NCBI GenBank assembly: GCA_027604005.1
Contig: JADGJT010000263.1
Span: 5,324 to 33,202, forward strand
DNA length: 27,879 nucleotides
Direction of reading: 5' to 3'
Origin: Dinochytrium kinnereticum
Taxonomy: Eukaryota; Chytridiomycota; Chytridiomycetes; Chytridiales; Chytridiaceae
Under the pieces are notes generated by a model, which was given only the letters and a program-made list of their open reading frames with translations, was not told the origin of the DNA and did no database searches. Positions 10,901 to 20,421 of this stretch are shown piece by piece. The position numbers and the translations under genes are program-made. Each line of letters starts with the position of its first letter. Positions within the stretch are counted from its first letter, which is position 1.

Positions 10901-11296
10901 GATCTTCCGCAACAGGAGGTAAACCCCGCGATGCCAAAGCCTCCAACGGTTCCAGCCGACGTGGAGCCCCTCGCTTGCGCCTATTTCAGCACCTCGGTTA
11001 GCATTAAGCCTTTATGCACTCTGCATCATCATTCACCATTTCTCAGCAGCAAACAGCTTCCCCCCGCCAGCACCTCCCGATGAATCCTTATGAATGAACA
11101 GCTCCCCATCCCTCGACACTGCCGGCGTAAATGGCCTCGACGGTCTCCGCAGCGACGCACGCGCCTCCGCAATGACAGCGGAAGCAGGAGGTGGTCTTGG
11201 GTACTGATGGAGTGCTCGAGCGATGCCGTCGGAGGGGACGCCGATGCGGGATGCCGAGATCACCAACGCCTGCCCGCTCGTTTGCAGCTGGTCCAT
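7929..11296 (-). CDS. ARMC2: ARMC2, armadillo-repeat protein of cilia and flagella
   Basis: Thirteen exons: 11296-11037, 10980-10893, 10844-10347, 10296-10194, 10133-9934, 9883-9678, 9621-9525, 9410-9099, 9023-8930, 8882-8760, 8710-8431, 8372-8194, 8137-7929; about 882 residues, close to human ARMC2 (about 870). The N-terminal motif 'VIAEARASLRRPSRPFTP' matches the conserved ARMC2 start. Armadillo repeats fill the rest, with family segments 'LLIQITASLRNLA', 'NVSRILSKLSLHPDC', 'VRILFVLGNLTA', 'VRVLANLALHPECG' and 'ASRVYGNLSRLEEARQW'. Work in Chlamydomonas shows ARMC2 as an adaptor that carries radial spokes along the flagellum by IFT. Exon 6 could instead start at 9904, but that leaves a 29-nt intron; 9883 gives 50 nt. 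The frame is open upstream of the chosen ATG, so an extra 5' exon is possible. Confidence 0.88.
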
Positions 11297-11635
11297 CCCT
11301 TCAAACTCAGAATGTTTTCTGACTGTGACAATTTTTGACAATTCAACGAGAACGACGTGTCGAGGCGGCGACAGCCTTGACGCGGTCGGCTTTATGCATC
11401 GTCGTGTTCAGCTGCACTGGACTAGGACTTTATGGAGACAGAGGCGGAACAAATAGGAGAGCAGAAGGTGCTTGTGAGAGGGGACGAACAGAGCGAGTGA
11501 AAGATTGCATACACAAAGCAAGTACAAGAAGACCGCATGACATAAGAAGTTGTAGAAATGCTCACAAAAGGAAGAAGAGAACTTAGAGGGAAAAAAGAAA
11601 AAAAAAAATAAGGATCCAGAAGATGCCTCTGTTAT
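11297..11635. other. Intergenic: ARMC2 promoter and SAP18 3' end
   Basis: No gene seen. A reading frame in phase with ARMC2 stays open to about 11405 without an ATG, which leaves room for an upstream exon. No clear RFX-type X-box was found by eye. Confidence 0.45.
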
Positions 11636-12902
11636 TCATCGGAAAAACGAGTCACTTCTGAACCCTCCCCCTCCACCATTGCCTCCTCTCCCATCCCTTC
11701 CATCTCTACCATCCCTGCCATCCCTTCCATCCCGATCCAGACCCCACGCACCTCTCCTTCCAAAATCATTTGACCCGGACCGACCCCGAATTCCAAACCC
11801 ACCCCCATTCCCCTCGGTGCTTCCCCCACTCCTGCCAGACGTCGGCCTTCCATAAGGATGGTGCCTGGCACCCGCAGGCGGCCCATTCCCACGAAGAGGT
11901 CCAAACCTTCCACCTCCTTCCTCCTCCCTCGAATTGTTGAACCCCCCATGGCTCTTGGGCTCGTCGATAATAGCAACATCAATGTAGTCGCCAATGACAA
12001 ATCTGGCCTCGTCAAGCGTCTTGTCTTCTTCAAGGGAACGACGGTGGTTTGTTACAGTGCCCAGGTCTCTAAGGTGGTAGACGCCTCCTCGGGTCACGTC
12101 CTGGTAGGCCGCACGGAAAGAGATTCGAGAAGAAGCGCTGGCGGCTTCTGGGTGGGTTTGAGAGAGGAGGCTGGTGAGCTCGCGGAGAGTGGCGTCCTTC
12201 CTGTACGGTTTGTATGTTAGCATTGCTCACTGGGTCAATTCCCAGGCCAGTAAAAAAAAAGTAGAGGAGTGCCATCATGGGTTGTTCAAGAGAGTGCAAT
12301 CATTGAGCTGCTTAAAATGACTGACCAGGTGTGAATCTGAACCTCGTCCGCGGTCGGCAACTTTCCTGTCGAGTACTCCTCAACATGGCGATATCCACCG
12401 ATTTTGCAAAAGACCCTTACGAGGAACGGGCATGTCTAAAGGAAGTTGAGAAGGTAATGTTAACATCGAAAGGTAAAGCCTCTTTCTTCTCCGGAAAAGC
12501 AAAGGGAAAGGCGGCAATGAGGACATCCAGTAGTAAACCTGCTCTGCCATGCATGAGCTGTCCAAAGCCCGCCCCGCCAAAGACAGCGCCATCACAAGCA
12601 AGCAGCTCAAAGCCCCAAACACAGCCAAGAAAAGTCATCCTCACCTTCTCCCTGTCAATCTGAATCTTCTTGTTCCTCCTACCCCCAGCACCCAACGCAT
12701 TCAAACTCGCTAGCGGTCCCTTGTCCGCAGAGCCTCCAGACCCATTCCCATCCTTCCCCCCATCATGAACCAACTCCCCCTTGCCCTTCAGCTCCGACCG
12801 CTTCCCATCCCTCTCGCCGTTGGAGCCGTTGTCAGAGACGTCTGCCTCGTCGTCGTGCGTGCGGGGTTTGGCGGACTTTGTTTCTTCGTTGGTTGCCATC
12901 AT
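11636..12902 (-). CDS. SAP18: SAP18, Sin3/ASAP-complex subunit, with an Arg/Gly-rich tail
   Basis: Three exons: 12902-12645, 12435-12326, 12200-11636; 310 residues, against about 150-170 in animals. The core, residues 87-203, follows the SAP18 ubiquitin-like fold: 'TCPFLVRVFCKIGGYRHVEE', then 'VQIHTWKDATLRELTSLL', 'HPEAA' and 'FVIGDYIDVAI', all joined across splice sites in phase. SAP18 works in the nucleus in the Sin3 histone deacetylase complex and, with Acinus and RNPS1, in the ASAP complex tied to exon junctions and splicing. Two parts are extra. The first 86 residues are charged and disordered, with a Gly/Ser/Asp mix. The last 105 are Gly/Arg-rich with five DGR triplets in a row and a closing GGGGG run, like an RGG box. 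Start is the first of two adjacent ATGs. Confidence 0.92.
11692..11738 (+). repeat. 9-nt tandem repeat coding for Asp-Gly-Arg triplets in SAP18
   Basis: About five copies of the pattern CCATCCCTN/CCATCTCTN on the + strand, read on the minus strand as successive Asp-Gly-Arg codons. It is an in-frame coding microsatellite, so its copy number may vary among strains. Confidence 0.75.
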
Positions 12903-13616
12903 CTGTCTGCAGGTTGGTGAGCTCTTTTCTCCAATTTTAATTTTAATTTTTTTTTTCTGGTTGGGATTTGGCCTGTGCTTGGTTTCCGACGCGACTGTTG
13001 TCGAGCGACTTCAAGGGGTTTGAGGCGGGTGGAGCTACACTCGAGTGCATCTGCCGATGCGTATGGAGGAGGGAGGGCGGGCACAGGATCTTCTTCTTGG
13101 GGCACCCCAACGATGATGCGCGTTTCTGCGTAATTCGAAGGTAGGTGGAATAACCGTCTAAGCATCCGTCTCAGCATCTACTGCGGTGTGGAAACATCGC
13201 AGAGAATCAAGAGCGACTCGCCAAGGAAACCCACGCAGCAGAAGACTTCCGAATTCAAAGGGGCATGAGCACATTGCTTTCACTTTTAAACACTATGCAA
13301 GCAAATGGCGTAGGATGGCCCAATTCAAATCAAAGCAAGAAGGGTGTAAGTGAAAAAACATTCAACAGAACATATACACACAAAGCATCTGAATATCACT
13401 GATTACAGTGATCAGAGCCAGAAGGGAAAATCAGTGCAAGAAGAAAAGCATCTCATAAACATTCAGTAAAAAAAGAAAGAGAACTACACAAAAAAAGACA
13501 AAAGATAAACACGAATAAAGTTATGTCAACAGGATAAACACGAATAAAATAAAGTCAAATAACGTCAACAGCCGGGTCCTTTAAACCCTCGCTAATATAA
13601 CCATCCCCTCTCTCCC
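12903..13616. other. Intergenic: SAP18 promoter and 3' end of the PCM1-like gene
   Basis: No gene seen. The right half (13330-13560) is A-rich and repetitive. An open minus-strand stretch at 13177-12899 looks like SAP18 leader sequence, not a separate protein. Confidence 0.5.
13504..13560. repeat. Two-copy tandem direct repeat, period 29
   Basis: The 16-base unit gataaacacgaataaa occurs at 13504-13519 and 13533-13548, each followed by a variant of a gtcaacag end. It lies in the 3' flank of the PCM1-like gene. Confidence 0.8.
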
Positions 13617-16600
13617 TCAACTGCTACGGACTTTCCGTGGCCGAATCGTTGAGCCCGTTCCACTTGATAATTGTTCATCAACCGATGGGACGTCAGAACC
13701 TATAACGAAAAATAATGAAAACAAGTCAGCGACAAACAAATGTTCTGTTATCACAAAAATAAAATCAAATCTGTCGAACGTACCTCGAATGTCATCGGTA
13801 AAAAACGCCTGCGTCCACTCTTCAACATTGTCAGACACTGACTCAGTCAGGTTCATGTAAGCATCTTCTTCCAAACAAAAAAAAAGGAGAAGAAAAGAAG
13901 ACATAACAATCAATCAACGTGATCAACAATCAACCAGAAAAGCAAAGAAAGATCAAAAGAGGATTGCTCACTCTTCACCCTGTCAACCCCACCGCCCCTT
14001 TCATTCCTTTCAAACCGTCCGACCCTTCCACTATCGGATCCCTCACTCTCACCCCTACCAAACGCAAACCGTCTCGTTCCAGTGGTCTTAATGCGGGGCG
14101 AGGTCCTCCAAATCTCTAACAAGGTGTCAGGATGGCTCTGACGACGGTAAGAAGGCTTCGCATCGATTTTGCGAGCAGAGTTTGATATCGCCTTTGTCTT
14201 CAGGATTCAAAATAGGTAGGGTAAGATGACGAAAAAAAGTATGTTAACGCTGTAGAGATCATACCTTACTCTCTCCGATACCCGCAAACGAGCTAGAAAT
14301 ATTGACGGGTGGGCTCATCCACTGTCTTTGTTGTTTAAATTTTGAATCGTCGTCATCATCCTCCTCAATAGGAAAGTAAGAGCTTCTCCTTCCGCTTCCA
14401 AAATCCCTTACTGATCCAGACGTAACTGACGACCCTGACCCCGTCACAGACTTCACCGACGAGATAGACTCAGTCGCTGCACGTCTTCCCAGCTGTCTAT
14501 TGTCTCTAGACTCCCCTCCATTCCGCCTTCTCAACGAGCTTAAAGAAGTGGCAGGCCTTAACCCACCATGACGCTCAATCGTCCCACCGACTGGTCGAAC
14601 TCTGGCAGCAGACTCTCCGCTAACCTTTACACCTAAAGTAGCTTCAAAAGCCAGCCTAGCAGCAGCGGCTAATCCCTCCGTTACTATCGACAAAACCTCC
14701 GTCATCAACACCCCAGCCGCCTTCCTCGCACTCAATCCAACAAACCGGTCAAGTCTTCTATCTAAAACGGGCCGAAGCTGATCCAGCACCAGGTCGGCGA
14801 GATCGGAGTCTGGGAGATAGGTGCGGTGTGAGCCGGGAGATAACGGCCTTTTGGGGCTTTTCGGAAGGAGACAAGAGAAATAGGGGGTTAGCGAAGGGTG
14901 ACTTGGAAGTAGGAGTAAAGTGCGAATACCTTTTGCCCATGTCAGACCCAGACTCGGAGGTGCTCCAGTCGCTTGTTTCGTCAGAGTCGATTTGTGAGTG
15001 GACAAGGGTCATTATAAATATTTTTAGGGCTGAGATTTGGTCCATTGAGAGGCGATCAGAGGATCGGTGCGGGTCTGCAATCAGGTTGGACACGTATGCT
15101 TGAATCTTGTCCTGAACGGGGAGAAAAAGAAATGGTTGAAATGATGATGCAATAAAAAAAGGTATTGTACCTGGAACGTCTCGAACTCTGATTCTGTTGA
15201 TGAAGAGTCGGGATCAATCACTCGTGTCTCTGAAGTGTGCTTCAATGGTTGCGCCTTATTCTGAGCCTATAAACAATTGAAAGCATTAGTTAAAAAAAAA
15301 AGACAAGGACAAAACAAGCTAATACCTTAAGCCCACCCAACTCGGACCCACTCGTAGAAGACGCGATCTGAGTCATGAGATTTTGACGAACTTTCCTCTA
15401 CACACACACACACAAACGCATCAGTACGAAAATCAAAAGAAGCAAAGCACTCAATAACCTTGCTCATCTCAAATTCGGAGCCGCTCGAAGAGGGAGCTGG
15501 CACCCGAGCCTCTAATGGCTTTAAAGCCCGAGAATCTCGTGTGGATTGAGCCTAAGCAAGAATTGTTAGGATTTCTTCTGATATTGAGCTGGGTTTGAAG
15601 GAAAAAGCATGCACAAACCACGTCTGATCGACGACGCGCAGCACTCATGTTGGAAAACGAGATATCCATTTCCTCGGCTATAGGTAAAATAATTAGCACT
15701 TAGCTCGTCACTAGATGTGAATCGCCGCAATGAAACAAAAGACAAACAGAAAGCTTACTCTCCCGCTCCCTGCTCCTCCAAGACCCCGCAACAGATTTAT
15801 CCCCCCCATTACCCCTTAAGAGCCTCTCACGTTCCCCCATAATATCATCAACAGCAATCAAAAACCTCTGTCTCAAATAAGGCGTGTCAAGTTTCAACAC
15901 ATTACGGAAAAGTTGCAAAAGAAAGTATGGTTCCGGCTCATGTTTTGCAATAACTCCAGCAGCGCCTCTGTAAATTGGGTCCTTAACGTGGTGGAACAGT
16001 CTTCAAGTACATCAGTGCTAGCAGCGCTCAAACCTCTTACCTTTTCAAGTACTCATCAACATCTGGCACATCAGACCTTGCCCCTACCTCCTTACTAAAC
16101 GCATCTTCATGCCCCACCTCGTCAACAGCAACTTCATTGACACGGGCAGGTTCAACCCATGAGCAGTTCTCGTCGGCGTCGTCGTCGTCACATGCAAGTC
16201 CTCCCTCATAACCGCTTTCATTGAACTCGTCAAGATCGCGTCTGAAGGTAGAGCCTGCTGTGGAGTCGGTAGAGGATGGGATAGGATTGGGGTCGTGTAT
16301 GCGGTATTTCTGCGAAGATAGGGGAAGCTTTTTTAAGGGGTTTAGTTGAGTTACATTGGGCGATGCGGCGGAAAGGAAGAAGAAAGAAGTTACCACTACT
16401 TCATCTTTTGTAACAGAATTCCTTTCCTTCGTTAGGTATGGGTTTCTCCTAGCTTCCATAAAGTCTAACCCAACGGAAACATCTCCCTGCTCGTCCTCAT
16501 CTTCTTCAGGTCCACTTTCCTCCTCCTCTTCCTCATCATCATCATCTTCTTCTACTTCTTCAACCACAGCATTCCTATCGTCGACGCTCTGAAGCGCCTC

Positions 16601-18193
16601 TTTAAGAGAAGAGATGCCACTCGTCCCCTTATCCAAGCAAAGGCTATTCAAGCCCTCCGATAGCGCTTGGAAAGCGTCAGCGTATCTCCCGAGCTTCGGA
16701 TCCGAGGCAGAGAATCCAATGTCCTCAAGAGCTCGAATCTGCTGGTGGATGGACTAATCTCACCAGTCAGGGCAAACCAAAATGAAGAAAGAAAGGAGAG
16801 AGAGAGAAAAAAAAGGCAAACCTCAATGGTCTTCTCCACCTTATTATCCATCCCACCTTCAATATCATTTTTGTCATCATTGCTCTTCTCCACCGGCATC
16901 ACCTCACCACGCTTCATCTTCTCCGCCCAAAGCGATTCAGCGACCCCATTCTGAACCGTCAACGGAAAAGCCTTTGGAGCCACTGTTCTCGGATGAACAG
17001 GGGTCTTACCTCCAAAATCCTCCCTCACATGCGTAGGGGATGAGCAGCACACTATCCCAGAAGCTTCATTTTGATGCTCAGCAACTCTGCTCTGCAACGA
17101 CGAAGTAAGCAATCCAGACATCAAAGCGTCAAGGGTCGACCGAATATTCTGCGCAACAGATTCCAACTCCCCCGTCTCCGCATCATTCTCTAAAGGTTGA
17201 GGAGGAGGTGCAGGCGGTGATGGTTCGGCTTGCCGCATTTGCTCTATAATGGCATTTCGAAGATCCTGGAGCCTTGAAATCTTTCCACGGAGGGATGCTA
17301 TCTCGTCTCGCTGAGCTTGGGCGGACTTAAACCCTTCTGAGAGATGTCGGGCGGCTGCCACGATGATTTGGGAGTCTTCCTCGACTGCTGTTTGGGATTC
17401 TTCGTCAGCTTCCTGATGAGAAGGTGACGCTCTTTTAGCGCGTTCGATCGCGTTGCGGAGGTCATTGAGCATCCCGCTTCCAATGCTTTTAACGGAATCG
17501 ATTTGAAGCGACATGGCCTCTTGTTCTTGGATTGCCCGTTCCTCATCCTCGAGCTTGGATTGGTTGAGAAGACTGATGAGTAGCGCTGTGGGGTTGGTGA
17601 TGGGGAGGTCGGTGGGAAATTGTGGTGTGTTGCTAAGGCACGGAGGAGTTAGGATACAGGCTGGTCAAAGGATTGCAGCGGGTCAGGGCTATTGGAAGGC
17701 CTTTTTTTTTAGGCATCATGAGGTGGTTGAGCAACGTCAACATCCCGAGGGTTTCCCTGCCGGCAGGAGGCCGCAATCAAGAATCACGAATCCGACAGTC
17801 TCCCACACGTTAACCAGTCCATAATCGAAACGAGGAAACCACTCACAGCAACGAAGGAGCTCTATCCTCAAACCCACCACCCACCCAGAGGCCATAACCA
17901 ATGAAAACAAGAAACAAGACTCACCCCTCAACCGGTTCAGCAGCAACAGCAACGTCCCCGCCATCGACCTCCCCCTCCTCGATTCCATCAACTTCATCTA
18001 GCGGAATCTCCGTCCACCTCCCGGGACCAACAATAGCAGCAGGGGCGCTCGCCGGCGGAGCACCCCTCCACCCACACAAGTCCTCGTCGCTGAGGACCTG
18101 GAGGATAGCAGCGCTGGGTGCGGGCATGGTGGGTTGGACTGGAGCGAGGTGGGTTTGCGGCGGTGTGGGGGGCGAGTCTTGGGCAGCCAGCAT
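13617..18193 (-). CDS. PCM1-like (pericentriolar material 1) large coiled-coil protein
   Basis: Simplest model, 14 exons and 1134 residues: 18193-17925, 17632-16822, 16753-16394, 16309-16041, 15967-15759, 15677-15619, 15551-15459, 15397-15326, 15266-15171, 15111-14930, 14856-14265, 14197-13972, 13867-13784, 13699-13617; every join keeps phase. Two segments recall vertebrate PCM1: residues 584-615 ('LLQLFRNVLKLDTPYLRQRF', like the PCM1 LFxxxxxLNTDYLRQ block) and 825-880 ('LDQLRPVLDRRLDRFVG', like its QLGSILQDSLAKFAG helix). There is a coiled coil near 183-225, an acidic run near 410 and long Ser-rich disordered stretches. PCM1 scaffolds centriolar satellites, which bring proteins to the basal body. 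The match is from memory and limited to short blocks, so a different centrosomal coiled-coil protein is possible. The first intron (292 nt) is long and may hide a micro-exon. Confidence 0.6.
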
Positions 18194-18868
18194 TATTTGA
18201 AAGGGTCCGTCAAAGCATGCGTCTGTGGGTCAGACTTACTTTTTCTCTTTAAGTCCAGGATCGGACTTCAAAAAAAAAAAAAAAAAAAAGAAGAAGAAGA
18301 GGCAATGGTGGACGCTGTTGACGGTCAGTTCATGACATGACTCTTTTGAGCGGGCGTTGACAGAGACCGTTGCTGATGGATCCGAGTGTATGGCCGTTGC
18401 AGCAGACTTTCATTAAGCAGCCAAAGACTAATTTATTAATTGTTGAAGGTTCCGCGGGACCAGCCCGCGACACTCCATTCAGAAAGGGAGGAAGAGCCCC
18501 ACCACGGGCGGTCGTTGACAGCCAAATAGAGGAAAGCAAAAGAAAAGGATAAAAATGAAATGGACGCGAGAAAGAAGAGCGAAACGAGGCCGGCGGATCC
18601 TCCTCAAAAAAATAGAACGCTTTCAAAGTTCAAGAAAAGGATGGCACCTCAAAAAAACTATTACGTATAAGCAATATTCATCTGAATATCATCTAAAATT
18701 AAGGGATATGTTACGTGTGTACGAGGCGACGAAACGGCGAATTGGGGACGATTAAAACACACAACGAATGGTGGTAGCGTAATAGGATGAAAGATCTTGG
18801 CCAGGGATCTTTGTAAAGAATGACCTTAAACAATGGAAAGGGGCAGCAACATCTGAAGAGACATCTCC
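18194..18868. other. Intergenic: PCM1-like promoter and DOMON gene 3' region
   Basis: No gene seen. It contains an A20 run at 18270-18289 followed by GAA repeats, and a minus-strand AATAAA (18432-18437) about 430 nt past the DOMON stop. A + strand open frame at 18555-18755 is Lys/Arg-rich without any domain. Confidence 0.5.
18270..18305 (+). repeat. A20 tract followed by GAA repeats
   Basis: Twenty consecutive A residues then (GAA)4-5, some 80 nt upstream of the PCM1-like ATG. It is a simple-sequence tract; a nucleosome-excluding promoter role is possible but not shown. Confidence 0.8.
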
Positions 18869-19774
18869 TTAACTGAGAGCCGCCAAAACCAGAAAAGGAA
18901 AGCCAACGGCACAGAGAGGGATAGCCCGACGCCTGTATGTCCCCGAAATGCTCGAGAAAGGAGTGCCAGCCGCCGCGTCAGTCATGGAATGAAACTCATC
19001 AAAGCCTGTCAGCAGAATAAAGACAGGTGCGTTGGTATCAAGTACTGATGTAGTAGGCTTCAATGCTTCTAAAGTAGTAGTGGAAGACTCCAAATTCGTC
19101 GTAGTGAAGGTGATAGAAGTGTCGGGCTCAGTAATAACCTCCGATGAAGTCTCGATGATGACAACAGGAGGTTCCTCAGAAGTTGGGAGAGGCGGCTCGT
19201 CAGTTGGAAGAGGCGGCTCCAAAGTTGGAGGGGCCTCCACTTCTATAGGCTTGAATAGGGCGACGTCAACAGTCCCAAAGTTCCGTCCATGGAACGCAAT
19301 GTCATTTACAGACCCCACAGCTCCTACTCCGGCAGCCCAGATGTATGACTGGACATCGGTTGACACGCCCAGAGCCCCCCTCACCATGATTGCCGTCCAT
19401 GAACCATCGTCGTTAACTTTAAACGACTCGATGATCACCCCTGACTGATCTTGAGACAATATGGCGCTGTGACCCACACCGTCTCGGTTTGACACGACAA
19501 CGGAAGAGAGGTCTGGCGAGACCCAGAAAGCATGCATGAAGGATGCATTCATCTCTTTACCGTACCCGATGGAAATCCATGCGATGCCACTTGGAACAGT
19601 GAGGGCGATGCGGGCAGTGTTGTCAGGGTGGAGGGATCCTGCGAAGGTGATGCCGAGGTTTTGCGTGTCGGAGAAGGAGTAGGAGGATTGTGATAAGCAC
19701 GCTTGCACGAGGAGGAGGAGGGTGAGAAGCAGTGTCTGCAGCTGCAGGGAGAAACGGAGAGGGAGGACGGCCAT
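18869..19774 (-). CDS. Secreted DOMON-domain protein, probably GPI-anchored
   Basis: A single exon of 301 residues. The open frame extends further upstream, but this ATG starts a clear signal peptide ('LQTLLLTLLLLVQACLS'), so it is preferred. Residues about 35-165 form a DOMON beta-sandwich: 'ITFAGSLHPDNTARIALTVP', 'GIAWISIGYGKEM' and the final 'DIAFHGRNFGTVDVALF'. The Met before the middle strand and the late His sit where heme ligands lie in the cytochrome domain of cellobiose dehydrogenase, so it may bind heme; that is inference. A Pro/Glu then Thr-rich stalk with repeated PPLPT units follows, then a hydrophobic C-terminus ('IPLCAVGFPFLVLAALS') with no charged residue after it, typical of GPI attachment. 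There is no b561 membrane domain. Likely at the plasma membrane or wall. Confidence 0.82.
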   Translation of the reverse strand: MAVLPLRFSLQLQTLLLTLLLLVQACLSQSSYSFSDTQNLGITFAGSLHPDNTARIALTVPSGIAWISIGYGKEMNASFMHAFWVSPDLSSVVVSNRDGVGHSAILSQDQSGVIIESFKVNDDGSWTAIMVRGALGVSTDVQSYIWAAGVGAVGSVNDIAFHGRNFGTVDVALFKPIEVEAPPTLEPPLPTDEPPLPTSEEPPVVIIETSSEVITEPDTSITFTTTNLESSTTTLEALKPTTSVLDTNAPVFILLTGFDEFHSMTDAAAGTPFSSISGTYRRRAIPLCAVGFPFLVLAALS

Positions 19775-20421
19775 GATGCCCTGTAGGTGAAGTTGAGATG
19801 CGTCGAGGGATGGGTGCTTGGTGAGATGCAGATCTTGCGCAGAGCTCGTCTGCTCGTCTGGCGTGTTTATTTTTTTGGCGCTCAGAGTTTGGCCAAGGTG
19901 CATTGAACTGACTTGCTTCGTGCAACGTGCTGACGGGAAAGACGCGAGAAAAGAAGGAAAGTAGTCATTTGAGGCACGCGACGGTGCGGCGACGACCGTC
20001 TCTGGCTGGCAATGTTGGCTGGATGAGGGCGCCAGAGGAAGGGGGGCTTCAGCATCTGCTGCTGCTGGATGAGGAGCGTGAGGTGAGGCCGGGCAGCCCA
20101 CCAATCTGTTATACTAACTAAAAACACGCGCAGCAGATTGACCGGAGGTGGGTTCCCCAGCGCATATCCCTGACCACGCTCACGCACACGCACAGGCACA
20201 CGACGCGTCGCTGGTCAGTGGCGCGCTCAGCAGCCATGCGCCAGGCGTCCTCAAATTTCATTCACAGAAATCAGCCAATGAGCTTCGTTTCAAAGTGACC
20301 AGCAAAGAGTCGGCGACCGTCCTCACCAAGATCTGACGGCGGAGGACCTCAACAGCGACCGATCCGTCGACGCAACGGACAGCTTTTGGAAGACGGGAGA
20401 GGGTGGCGTTTGGAGGAGGAG
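19775..20421. promoter_or_regulatory. Divergent promoter region between DOMON and SH3-membrane genes
   Basis: About 650 nt separate two ATGs that face away from each other. There is no obvious TATA box. The DOMON frame stays open through part of it, but composition and signal-peptide position argue that it is leader. Confidence 0.55.

Noticed and set aside
11297..11635. Search for an RFX-type X-box upstream of ARMC2 (and upstream of the PCM1-like gene)
   Set aside because: No GTTGCC/GGCAAC-type inverted pair was found by eye. The ciliary-gene inference rests on the proteins, not on promoters.
12331..12663. + strand open frame of 110 codons opposite SAP18
   Set aside because: It lies over SAP18 exon 2 and its intron; the SAP18 reading is conserved and spliced in phase, so this is a shadow.
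17701..17770. Possible coding exon within the first intron of the PCM1-like gene (frame reading 'WETLGMLTLLNHL')
   Set aside because: It can be entered in phase from the micro-exon region, but leaving it in phase requires a 26-nt intron, which is too short.
18555..18755. + strand open frame of 66 codons, Lys/Arg-rich
   Set aside because: Composition follows the local A/G richness and no splice partner or motif is seen.
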